64,000 bases of DNA from positions 1 through 64,000 of the forward strand of contig UQMF01000005.1 in the NCBI GenBank assembly GCA_900542145.1, in the 5' to 3' direction. The position numbers were made by a program, and so were the translations under genes. How positions within the stretch are numbered: the first letter of the stretch is position 1; every line of letters begins with the position of its first letter. Shown piece after piece: positions 17,945-25,089 of this stretch. This DNA is from an uncultured Oscillospiraceae bacterium (GTDB taxonomy: Bacteria > Bacillota > Clostridia > Oscillospirales > Ruminococcaceae). The notes under the pieces were generated by a model. That model did not search any database and had not been told where the DNA came from. It saw only the letters and a list, made by a program, of their open reading frames with translations.

Positions 17945-19339
17945 ATGACAAATCAGAACATTGGCACGATCGTCACGGTCATCGGCGCGGTTCTTGATAT
18001 CAGGTTCCACCCGGATCACCTGCCCAATCTGCTGAATGCCATTGAGATCGACAACAACGGTCAGAAGCTGGTCGTTGAGGTCGCACAGCATATCGGCGAT
18101 GATGTGGTGCGCTGCATCGCGATGGGTTCCACGGACGGTCTTGTCAGAGGTATGGAGGCTGTCGATACTGGCGCTTCCATCAAGGTGCCTGTCGGAAAGG
18201 AAACCCTGGGACGCGTGTTCAACCTGCTCGGCGAGGCAGTAGACAACAAGCCCCAGCCCCAGACCGAGGAAAAATGGGAGATACACCGCCAGGCTCCGAA
18301 GTTTGAGGAGCAGGAGGCTTCCAACCAGGTTCTTGAAACCGGTATCAAGGTCGTTGATCTTATCGCGCCGTACCTCAAGGGCGGTAAGATAGGTCTGTTC
18401 GGAGGCGCGGGCGTTGGTAAGACGGTTCTCATCATGGAGCTTATCAACAACATCGCAAAGCAGCACGGCGGTATTTCCGTTTTCACCGGCGTCGGCGAGC
18501 GTACCCGTGAGGGTAACGACCTGTACAACGAGATGACGGAATCCGGCGTTATCAGCAAGACCGCGCTGGTTTACGGTCAGATGAACGAGCCGCCAGGAGC
18601 AAGAATGAGAGTTGCGCTCTCCGGTCTGACTATGGCGGAGTATTTCCGTGATAAGGAAGGTCAGGACGTTCTGCTGTTCATCGACAACATCTTCCGTTTC
18701 ACCCAGGCAGGTTCCGAGGTTTCCGCGCTGCTCGGCCGTATGCCCTCCGCCGTTGGTTACCAGCCGACCCTTGCCACTGAGATGGGCGCTCTCCAGGAGC
18801 GTATCACTTCCACCAAGAAAGGCTCCATCACGTCCGTTCAGGCGGTCTATGTTCCTGCGGACGACCTGACTGACCCGGCTCCGGCGACTACATTCGCACA
18901 TCTGGACGCTACCACGGTTCTTTCCAGAAACATCGCGTCCATGGGTATCTATCCGGCGGTAGATCCGCTGGAATCCACCTCCAGAATCCTCACCCCGGAC
19001 ATCGTGGGCAAGGAGCACTACGAGGTTGCGAGAGCGGTGCAGTCCATTCTCCAGCGCTATAACGAGCTTCAGGATATCATCGCGATCCTGGGTATGGACG
19101 AGCTGTCCGACGAGGATAAGCTGACCGTATCCCGTGCGAGAAAGATTCAGCGCTTCCTGTCACAGCCGTTCTCCGTTGCGGAGGCATTCACCGGCATGGA
19201 GGGCAAGTATGTTCCGCTGAAGGAAACTATCCGCGGCTTCAAGGAGATAATCGAGGGCAAGCACGACGACCTGCCGGAATCCGCATTCCTGTTTGCAGGC
19301 ACGATCGACGAGGTTATCGAGAAGGCAAAGAAAGTCTGA
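17945..19339 (+). CDS. atpD: ATP synthase F1 subunit beta
   Basis: A 464-residue catalytic subunit. The Walker A loop is GGAGVGKTV near residue 152, the catalytic Glu lies in GVGERTREGNDLY, and ALLGRMPSAVGYQPTLATEM and DPAPATTFAHLDATTVLSR are family signatures. GAAAGGAAAA precedes the ATG. The 80-base gap after atpG is the longest inside the operon's 3' half but shows no promoter that I trust. Confidence 0.97.
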   Translation: MTNQNIGTIVTVIGAVLDIRFHPDHLPNLLNAIEIDNNGQKLVVEVAQHIGDDVVRCIAMGSTDGLVRGMEAVDTGASIKVPVGKETLGRVFNLLGEAVDNKPQPQTEEKWEIHRQAPKFEEQEASNQVLETGIKVVDLIAPYLKGGKIGLFGGAGVGKTVLIMELINNIAKQHGGISVFTGVGERTREGNDLYNEMTESGVISKTALVYGQMNEPPGARMRVALSGLTMAEYFRDKEGQDVLLFIDNIFRFTQAGSEVSALLGRMPSAVGYQPTLATEMGALQERITSTKKGSITSVQAVYVPADDLTDPAPATTFAHLDATTVLSRNIASMGIYPAVDPLESTSRILTPDIVGKEHYEVARAVQSILQRYNELQDIIAILGMDELSDEDKLTVSRARKIQRFLSQPFSVAEAFTGMEGKYVPLKETIRGFKEIIEGKHDDLPESAFLFAGTIDEVIEKAKKV

Positions 19340-19351
19340 CGGGGGTACAAA

Positions 19352-19753
19352 ATGACACCGTTCAAGTTACAAATAATCACGCCTGAAAAGACATTTTTTG
19401 ACGGCGAAACCGAGCAGATCATTGCCCGGACGACTGTCGGCGATGTCGGAATACTCAACGGGCATGAGCCTTATTGCGCCGCCCTGGGAATAGGGCAGAT
19501 GCGCGTGATGATCGATGGTCAGTTCCGGCGTGCGGCAACCACTGGTGGTATCATTAAGGTGTCTAGGGAAAAGACTGTGATACTGGTGCAGGCGTGCGAG
19601 TGGGCGGACGAGATCGATGTGAACCGCGCGGAGCATGCAAAGGAGGTCGCAGAGGGACGTATAAAGGCGGCGCACAGCGATAATGAACTGCGCCTTGCTG
19701 AAGCAAAGCTCAAGCGCGCCCTCAACCGTATCGACGCGGCAAACCTGAGATAA
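19352..19753 (+). CDS. atpC: ATP synthase F1 subunit epsilon
   Basis: A 133-residue subunit with an N-terminal beta-sandwich (FKLQIITPEKTFFDGE, GDVGILNGHEP) and a C-terminal helical hairpin (about residues 85-133) that can inhibit ATP hydrolysis. GGGGGT precedes the ATG. It closes the operon; a terminator follows immediately. Confidence 0.94.
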   Translation: MTPFKLQIITPEKTFFDGETEQIIARTTVGDVGILNGHEPYCAALGIGQMRVMIDGQFRRAATTGGIIKVSREKTVILVQACEWADEIDVNRAEHAKEVAEGRIKAAHSDNELRLAEAKLKRALNRIDAANLR

Positions 19754-19758
19754 GTAAA

Positions 19759-19784
19759 AAAAGGACTGGATTCTCCAGTCCTTT
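19759..19784 (+). terminator. first copy of the atp operon terminator hairpin
   Basis: Stem AAAGGACTGG / CCAGTCCTTT with loop ATTCT. The T run stops after three bases because the palindromic element at 19785 follows at once, so this copy may be weak. The same 26 bases recur at 19915-19940. Confidence 0.7.
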
Positions 19785-19890
19785 CAGACTGTCGATAAAC
19801 CCTCATCTTCGTCGTCACTCCGTATGACGGCAGGCACAAAGCCTAGCCGCCATACGGGTTCCTAGAATCTGAGGGTTTCTCAACAGTCTG
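19785..19890 (+). repeat. 106-bp palindromic (MITE-like) element
   Basis: Terminal inverted repeats of 21 bases, 19785-19805 and 19870-19890, pair at 19 of 21 positions (both outer ends CAGACTGT as read inward). Inside, CCGTATGACGGC (19820-19831) pairs with GCCGCCATACGG (19846-19857) with one mismatch, closing on AGGC/GCCT. The whole segment folds into one long hairpin. It has no coding capacity and sits between two copies of the terminator sequence. Confidence 0.65.
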
Positions 19891-19914
19891 AGAATTTACT
19901 TTTTACAACAAACT

Positions 19915-19943
19915 AAAAGGACTGGATTCTCCAGTCCTTTTTT
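19915..19943 (+). terminator. second copy of the atp operon terminator hairpin, with full T run
   Basis: Same stem AAAGGACTGG / CCAGTCCTTT and ATTCT loop as at 19759, here followed by six T (19938-19943). It is a 26-base direct repeat of the first copy, 130 bases downstream of it. Confidence 0.85.
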
Positions 19944-19992
19944 ATTGAATCGGAGTTCGGAAGAAAATATTGAAAAAATTTGATTTTACCCC

Positions 19993-20021
19993 TTGACAAA
20001 GCAAATAAAAAGTGCTATAAT
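19993..20021 (+). promoter_or_regulatory. promoter of the tRNA cluster
   Basis: TTGACA at 19993-19998 and TATAAT at 20016-20021, spacer 17, a consensus promoter about 39 bases before tRNA-Gly. Confidence 0.85.
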
Positions 20022-20059
20022 AATTAAGCATTGATGTTAAGTTCAGATATGTCGGATAT

Positions 20060-20133
20060 GCGGGTGTAGTTCAATGGTAGAATCCCAGCCTTCCAAGCTG
20101 GTCGCGTGGGTTCGATTCCCATCACCCGCTCCA
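20060..20133 (+). tRNA. tRNA-Gly (anticodon TCC)
   Basis: Acceptor GCGGGTG pairs with CACCCGC, anticodon loop CTTCCAA gives TCC, T arm GTGGG/CCCAT with TTCGATT, and the 3' CCA is encoded. The last bases plus flank (CTCCAGTCCTTTTT, 20129-20142) are identical to the 3' arm of the terminator at 19915-19943. Confidence 0.95.
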
Positions 20134-20161
20134 GTCCTTTTTGGACAAGCATACAGTGCAT

Positions 20162-20238
<77 letters not shown>

Positions 20239-20243
20239 TGCAT

Positions 20244-20321
20244 GGTGGGTATGGCTTAGTAGGTTAAAGCGTCGGATTGTGGTCCCGAAGATCGTGGGTT
20301 CGACTCCCACTACCCACCCCA
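20244..20321 (+). tRNA. tRNA-His (anticodon GTG)
   Basis: Acceptor GTGGGTA pairs with TACCCAC. The extra 5' G (20244) opposite C73 that marks tRNA-His is present. The anticodon loop TTGTGGT gives GTG, and CCA is encoded. Confidence 0.95.
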
Positions 20322-20327
20322 GATATC

Positions 20328-20357
20328 AAAAGGCATAGGATTTTCCTGTGCCTTTTT
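20328..20357 (+). terminator. intrinsic terminator between tRNA-His and tRNA-Gln
   Basis: AAAAGGCATAGGA (20328-20340) pairs with TCCTGTGCCTTTT, followed by T residues. It likely ends the Gly-Arg-His transcript, so tRNA-Gln depends on read-through or its own weak promoter. Confidence 0.8.
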
Positions 20358-20411
20358 CGTTAAGCGCCGCACTCAGGCGGATTCCGGAATACGGAGCCGG
20401 GTGCGTTACAC

Positions 20412-20486
20412 TGGGATATAGCCAAGTGGTAAGGCAAGGGTCTTTGACTCCCTCATGCGTGCGTTCGAATCGCACTATCCCAACCA
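20412..20486 (+). tRNA. tRNA-Gln (anticodon TTG)
   Basis: Acceptor TGGGATA pairs with TATCCCA, anticodon loop CTTTGAC gives TTG, T arm GTGCG/CGCAC, encoded CCA. No good promoter is visible between it and the preceding terminator. Confidence 0.93.
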
Positions 20487-20490
20487 GTCG

Positions 20491-20530
20491 AGCGCCTCGA
20501 CATGAATTTCGCGCGTTGAGGCGCTTTTCT
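20491..20530 (+). terminator. intrinsic terminator after tRNA-Gln
   Basis: AGCGCCTC (20491-20498) pairs with GAGGCGCT (20518-20525) followed by TTTTCTTT. Confidence 0.82.
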
Positions 20531-20650
20531 TTCGTGGGTTTTCGCCTGCGAAAAAAATCTATTTCGTATAGCATAGACATACAAGAATCCCCCTGTACAC
20601 AGCGTGCCGGGGGATTTTCCGCATTCAGCCGCGTAAATGCGGCTGCGGTC

Positions 20651-20821
20651 TTACTGCTTTCTCGCAATGGCGTATTCGTCATCGGAGGAATAATAGGGAC
20701 AGTTGTAGTTCGTGCCGGTCATGAATCTGTACATCTCGTCCTCGTCAAGGTTCACAAGACACACCCAGCAGTCGCATTCCTCATCGTAAACATAGTTCAC
20801 GCAGTCGTCGCAGTTCGTCAT
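20651..20821 (-). CDS. 56-residue Cys-rich protein (DUF6472-like) coupled to radA
   Basis: A 56-residue acidic protein beginning MTNCDDCVNYVYDEECDCW and ending PYYSSDDEYAIARKQ. Six cysteines, in pairs CDDC and CDCWVC plus a late NCPYY, suggest a small zinc ribbon; the pattern resembles the short Clostridia family DUF6472, of unknown function. The ATG overlaps the radA stop (ATGA), and rc GGAGGAA lies upstream inside radA. A longer in-frame extension upstream is just the reverse of radA coding sequence in another frame and was rejected. Confidence 0.7.
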   Translation of the reverse strand: MTNCDDCVNYVYDEECDCWVCLVNLDEDEMYRFMTGTNYNCPYYSSDDEYAIARKQ

Positions 20822-22203
20822 TTTGTTTCCTCCTTGTTGGCGTTTATCGCGCGGAATGCCTGCTCCAGCGTGCGCACGCCGATTATCTGAATGCCGTAAT
20901 TCTCCGCCTTGCTGAGGGAGGAGAAGCTCTGCTTCGGAATTATGCAACGCTCGAATCCGAGCCGGGCGCCCTCCTTGACTCTCTCCCGGACGTGGGAAGC
21001 CGCCCGGACTTCGCCGCCTAGTCCCACCTCGCCGAATACCATCAGCTTTTCCGGGATAACCTTGTCGCACAGCCCGGAATACAGCGCCAGTGCCACTGCA
21101 AGGTCCGCCGCAGGCTCGTCGAGTTTCAGTCCGCCGACGATATTGACGTAGACGTCAACTCCGCCGAAGAAGAATCCCGTGCGCTTCTCCAGAACCGCCA
21201 GAAGCATGTACAGCCGGTTGTAGTCGAATCCTGTGGCGACGCGGCGCGGCGCGGACAGCGAGGATTTCGTCACCAGCGCCTGGACCTCCGCCAAGATAGG
21301 GCGTGTGCCCTCCACGGTGCATACGACGGCGCTGCCGGAAACCGTTGAGATACGCCCGGAAAGCATCATCTCGGATGGGTTAGTCACCTCGTGGAGTCCG
21401 TCGTCGTCCATGTTGAATACGCCTATCTCGTTGGTGGAGCCGAAGCGGTTCTTTATCGCCCGTAGTATCCTGTAGGAAAGCTGCTTCTCGCCCTCAAAGT
21501 ACAGAACGGTGTCCACGATGTGCTCCATTATTTTCGGACCTGCGATTCCGCCGTCCTTGTTGACATGGCTTACGATGAATATGGGAATTTCCTCGGATTT
21601 CGCAAGGTGCATGAATGCGTTGGTGCATTCCCGTACCTGGACTATGCTCCCGGCGGAGGAACTGATTCCGCTGGATGTTATCGTCTGGATAGAGTCGATG
21701 ATGACTATATCCGGCTTGGATTTCTTTACTGCCTGTATAATGCTCTCGCAATTATTCCCGGAGGCGAGCATGAGATTGTTGCTGCCGGATACGCCCAGGC
21801 GGTCGGCGCGGAGCTTTATCTGGCGCTCGGATTCCTCGCCGGAAACGTAGAGTATGGTGTGCTGGCTGCTCATGAATCCGCATATTTGCAGCAGCAGGGT
21901 GGATTTTCCTATCCCGGGGTCGCCGCCGATAAGCACCAGGGAGCCTTTGACAAGCCCTCCGCCCAGCACCCTGTCCAGCTCGGAAATTCCAGTGTCGTAA
22001 CGGGTTTCGTCCTCATAGCTTATGCCGTCGATAGGGGAGAATTTCAGCTCCCCGACCGGCGCCGCAGATTTCCCTCCGATAAGCGGAGCCGGCTCCGCTT
22101 CCTCTATGGTGTTCCAGCTTCCGCAGGCGGTGCACCTGCCGTTCCACTTTGAGTATTCCTGACCGCATTCGCTGCAGACGAAAACGGTTTTTGCCTTTGC
22201 CAT
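20818..22203 (-). CDS. radA: DNA repair protein RadA
   Basis: A 461-residue RecA-like ATPase that helps branch migration in homologous recombination. The N-terminal zinc finger reads CSECGQEYSKWNGRCTACG, Walker A is GGDPGIGKST near residue 97, the RadA-specific KNRFGSTNEIG motif is near residue 252, and the C-terminal Lon-like domain runs from about 290. AAGGAG precedes the ATG. It is divergent from the amidase gene at 22328 and overlaps the small Cys-rich gene downstream. Confidence 0.96.
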   Translation of the reverse strand: MAKAKTVFVCSECGQEYSKWNGRCTACGSWNTIEEAEPAPLIGGKSAAPVGELKFSPIDGISYEDETRYDTGISELDRVLGGGLVKGSLVLIGGDPGIGKSTLLLQICGFMSSQHTILYVSGEESERQIKLRADRLGVSGSNNLMLASGNNCESIIQAVKKSKPDIVIIDSIQTITSSGISSSAGSIVQVRECTNAFMHLAKSEEIPIFIVSHVNKDGGIAGPKIMEHIVDTVLYFEGEKQLSYRILRAIKNRFGSTNEIGVFNMDDDGLHEVTNPSEMMLSGRISTVSGSAVVCTVEGTRPILAEVQALVTKSSLSAPRRVATGFDYNRLYMLLAVLEKRTGFFFGGVDVYVNIVGGLKLDEPAADLAVALALYSGLCDKVIPEKLMVFGEVGLGGEVRAASHVRERVKEGARLGFERCIIPKQSFSSLSKAENYGIQIIGVRTLEQAFRAINANKEETK

Positions 22204-22262
22204 TTATTTTCTCCTTTTGACGGTTATCTGGTTATAATCCGGAATGTTCCCTCATATTCATT

Positions 22263-22282
22263 GGACAAAGAGTACTTTGTCC
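22263..22282. promoter_or_regulatory. perfect inverted repeat in the radA-amidase divergent region
   Basis: GGACAAAG (22263-22270) and CTTTGTCC (22275-22282) around AGTA. It lies between the two divergent starts and could be an operator or a hairpin in the amidase 5' leader. Confidence 0.4.
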
Positions 22283-22327
22283 TGCGCCGCGCCGGTGCAC
22301 ACGGGCAGAAATTCTGGGGGTATCAAC

Positions 22328-23095
22328 ATGAAATTAAACAAAAAGTCCTTGAGATTTGCCGTCAGCATGGCGGCTATATTTGCGGTGCTTGCCGTGTGCG
22401 CCCGGGTGACGGACCATGCGCTCCCTGCCGCCGCGGAGGTGTCGGATAAGCCGGTCATAGTCCTTGACGCAGGCCACGGAGGGCTGGACAGCGGCGCCGT
22501 AGGAAAGGGCGGCACGCTTGAAAAGGACGTCAACCTTGCTGTGGTAAAGCGTCTTCAGCAGCTGCTGGAGCTGTCCGGATTCCATACGGTGCTGACTCGG
22601 AGCGAGGATATATCAATATACGACCCGGGCACGGAGGGAATACGCAACCAGAAGCTTTCCGACATGGATAACCGCCTGGAGCTTATCCAGAGCTATCCCG
22701 ACAGCATATTCCTGTGCATACACCAGAACAACTTCACTGACCCGGCATATTTCGGCGGACAGATGTTCTACAATAACAACAATCCCGGCAACCGCACACT
22801 GGCACAGATAATGCAGAACCGCTTCGCGCAGCTTCAGCCGGGGAACGACCGTGAAATCAAGCTGACCGGCGACGAACTCTACCTGCTGAAATCCAACAAG
22901 AACCCGTCGCTGATGATCGAGTGCGGATTCCTCTCCAACCCGGACGAGGAGGCGAAGCTTGCCACCGCGGAATATCAGCAGCAGCTGGCGTTCACGATAT
23001 ACAGCGGACTGCTGGATTACCTCAGCACGATGGCGCCCGACGAACAGTGGACAGCCGATGAGGACTCCGGGGAGCTTTTTGTGACCATAGAATAA
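22328..23095 (+). CDS. N-acetylmuramoyl-L-alanine amidase (Amidase_3), CwlD-like
   Basis: A 255-residue zinc amidase that cleaves the bond between MurNAc and the peptide stem. Residues about 7-28 form a signal peptide or membrane anchor. The catalytic domain begins IVLDAGHGGLDSGAVG (zinc His), with a zinc Glu in the later region, a His in FLCIHQNNF, and the catalytic Glu in LMIECGFLSN. The ATG at 22328 with TGGGGGT upstream is preferred to an earlier in-frame ATG at 22244 that lacks a ribosome binding site. The short single-domain form is like CwlD of spore cortex synthesis, but sequence alone does not prove that role. Confidence 0.87.
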   Translation: MKLNKKSLRFAVSMAAIFAVLAVCARVTDHALPAAAEVSDKPVIVLDAGHGGLDSGAVGKGGTLEKDVNLAVVKRLQQLLELSGFHTVLTRSEDISIYDPGTEGIRNQKLSDMDNRLELIQSYPDSIFLCIHQNNFTDPAYFGGQMFYNNNNPGNRTLAQIMQNRFAQLQPGNDREIKLTGDELYLLKSNKNPSLMIECGFLSNPDEEAKLATAEYQQQLAFTIYSGLLDYLSTMAPDEQWTADEDSGELFVTIE

Positions 23096-23148
23096 GTATA
23101 AATCTTTACGGCAGAAATGTCAAGGGCACGGAACTGCGCACGGTCGTA

Positions 23149-23177
23149 TTGACAATTCCCACCGGCAATGGTATAAT
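23149..23177 (+). promoter_or_regulatory. promoter for the VWA/PP2C pair
   Basis: TTGACA at 23149-23154, TATAAT at 23172-23177, spacer 17; about 75 bases before the VWA gene. Confidence 0.85.
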
Positions 23178-23251
23178 GTATGTATAGTTGATATCAATGC
23201 GGAACGGTCTGCAACGGGCAGACGATTGCCGCATGGTTGTGGGAGGTCAAA

Positions 23252-23989
23252 ATGTCTGATACACCGATAAATCCCTTTGACAATGCGGAAGAGATCGCCA
23301 AGAAATCCATGGTGCTCTTCTTTGTGATAGACTGCTCCGGCAGCATGAGCGGAAGCAAGATCGGCACCGTGAACTCCGTTATGGAGGAGCTTATCCCGGA
23401 GATCAGGGATATCGGCGGCGCTGACGCTGATATCAAGCTTGCCGTTCTGAAGTTCTCCGGCGGCTGCGAATGGATGTACGACGCGCCGGTATCCATCGAC
23501 GAATTCGAGTGGAAGCCCCTTGAGGCGGAGAATGTCACCGACCTTGGCGCGGCGCTCACCGAGCTTGCTTCCAAGCTCTCCAGGAACGAATTCATGAAGT
23601 CCCCGAGCCTGTCCTTTGCGCCGGTCATGATACTCATGTCCGACGGCTACCCGACGGATAACTATGTCAAGGGACTGGACACCATCGCAAAGAACCGCTG
23701 GTACTCCAACGGAATCAAGGCGGCTGTCGCCATCGGCGAGGACGCGGATCTGGATATCCTGGCGCAGTTCACCGGCGACCCTGACAGCGTAGTTACCGCC
23801 CACAACGGCGAAGCCCTCGCGAAGCTGATAAAGTTCGTGGCAGTGACTTCCTCCCAGATTGGAAGCCGCAGCGTCCGCCTTGCGGAGAGCGGTGAGCAGG
23901 CGCACACCAAGCAGGAATCCGCGGCGGAGCAGATTCGGGAATTCGCGGAGAGCGACGAGATCAACGCTGACATCGAGGCTGGCTGGTAA
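23252..23989 (+). CDS. TerY/YegL-like von Willebrand factor A domain protein
   Basis: A 245-residue cytosolic VWA protein. The metal-ion-dependent adhesion site DxSxS is seen in FVIDCSGSMSG near residue 28, with the later Thr and Asp positions in NVTDLGAA and LMSDGYPTD. The order of motifs resembles TerY/YegL proteins, which are found in signalling modules with a PP2C phosphatase and a Ser/Thr kinase. The C-terminal 40 residues are acidic and linker-like. ATG at 23252 follows GGGAGGT; an in-frame ATG at 23237 overlaps this site. The stop overlaps the PP2C start (TAATG). Confidence 0.82.
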   Translation: MSDTPINPFDNAEEIAKKSMVLFFVIDCSGSMSGSKIGTVNSVMEELIPEIRDIGGADADIKLAVLKFSGGCEWMYDAPVSIDEFEWKPLEAENVTDLGAALTELASKLSRNEFMKSPSLSFAPVMILMSDGYPTDNYVKGLDTIAKNRWYSNGIKAAVAIGEDADLDILAQFTGDPDSVVTAHNGEALAKLIKFVAVTSSQIGSRSVRLAESGEQAHTKQESAAEQIREFAESDEINADIEAGW

Positions 23990-24783
23990 TGCCGTTCGAT
24001 GGGTTTGCGGCGTCCGTCAGGGGCGCTTCCCACGAAGAGAACGGAACTCCCTGCCAGGACAGCGCACGGGTGTACGTTTCCGACAAGCTGGCGGTGGCGG
24101 CGGTATCCGACGGTCACGGCAGCGAGAAACACTTCCGCAGCGACGCCGGGAGCGAGATGGCGGCGCGTATAGCCATTCGCTCGGTGATGGATTTCTGCGA
24201 GCGTAACGGCAGTCTTTCCGAGATATTTTCCCGGGATCCGAAGGAATCGGCGCGCAGGATCGCCGGAAACATAATCTGCGGCTGGAACGACGAGATCGCC
24301 GCCCATCTGGGATTCTGTCCGCTGAACGGGCAGGAGCTTGCGGTATGCGAGAAATTCGGCGGAATACAGCCGGAGGTGATATACGGCGCGACGCTGATAC
24401 TGGCGGCGGCGGACGAAACCGGCGTGTTCGGAATGCAGATCGGCGACGGCACCTTTGTGATGGAATCTGCGGAGGGGGCGCAGCTCCCCATGCCCGAGGA
24501 CGAGCGGCTGATGGGGAACCTCACGACCTCCCTGTGCGACGGCGACGCGATAAACAGCTTCCGCAGCTTCTGGCAGGAGGGCGGATTCCGGGCGGCAATG
24601 CTTTCCAGCGACGGGCTGATAAACTCTTTTGTCAGCCGGGGGGATTTCCTGAGCTTCGCCTCCAGAACTTCCGCGCTGCCCCGGGAGAGAGTGCCTGCAC
24701 TGACGGAGCACCTACTGGAGCGTTCCAGGGCAGGCAGCCGGGACGATATTTCGGTCGCTGTTATCCGATGGGGCTGCCCGTAA
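23989..24783 (+). CDS. PP2C-family protein phosphatase
   Basis: A 264-residue metal-dependent Ser/Thr phosphatase of the PP2C_2 group. Motifs: SHEENGTPCQD near residue 14 (first metal Asp), VSDGHGSE near residue 39, QIGDGTF near residue 150, and LSSDGLINSF and RDDISVAVI at the C-terminal side. It starts one base inside the stop of the VWA gene, so the two are coupled. In TerY-type modules a Ser/Thr kinase normally completes the set; none is encoded here. Confidence 0.82.
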   Translation: MPFDGFAASVRGASHEENGTPCQDSARVYVSDKLAVAAVSDGHGSEKHFRSDAGSEMAARIAIRSVMDFCERNGSLSEIFSRDPKESARRIAGNIICGWNDEIAAHLGFCPLNGQELAVCEKFGGIQPEVIYGATLILAAADETGVFGMQIGDGTFVMESAEGAQLPMPEDERLMGNLTTSLCDGDAINSFRSFWQEGGFRAAMLSSDGLINSFVSRGDFLSFASRTSALPRERVPALTEHLLERSRAGSRDDISVAVIRWGCP

Positions 24784-24904
24784 GGCGCAAAACGGCTTTC
24801 TGCCCCTGTTTAAGTCGTTTTGTGCGTATTATTACAAAATCAGACGTTTTTTGCGCGAAGTTTGTCAAAATGGGCAAAAAAATCGTCCCTAATAACAAAA
24901 ATGT

Positions 24905-24927
24905 GCGGATTTATCCGCCTTTTTTTT
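24905..24927 (+). terminator. intrinsic terminator between the PP2C gene and rpoB
   Basis: GCGGAT-TT-ATCCGC stem (24905-24918) followed by CTTTTTTTT. The short stem and long T run sit just before the rpoB promoter. Confidence 0.8.
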
Positions 24928-24939
24928 ATCCTTAAATGC

Positions 24940-24968
24940 TTGACTTTTGGCTCTGTTTGGTGTATAAT
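24940..24968 (+). promoter_or_regulatory. rpoB promoter
   Basis: TTGACT at 24940-24945 and TATAAT at 24963-24968, spacer 17. The gene-free stretch 24784-25089 holds an imperfect inverted repeat around AAAACG/CGTTTT (about 24787-24823), the terminator at 24905, this promoter, and a leader of about 115 bases. Confidence 0.85.
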
Positions 24969-25089
24969 ATCATAATGTATCATAATGGATATGTATGTGA
25001 AAAAGCTGTTTTTTGACCCTGACAGGGCGTCAAAATCCGATATTTTCCAGCTATCCGGACCGGATTTTTATTAAGGAGTGATAAAGCCG

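Noticed and set aside
22216..22236. Promoter TTGACG...TATAAT on the plus strand near 22.2 kb
   Set aside because: The spacer is far too short for a functional promoter.
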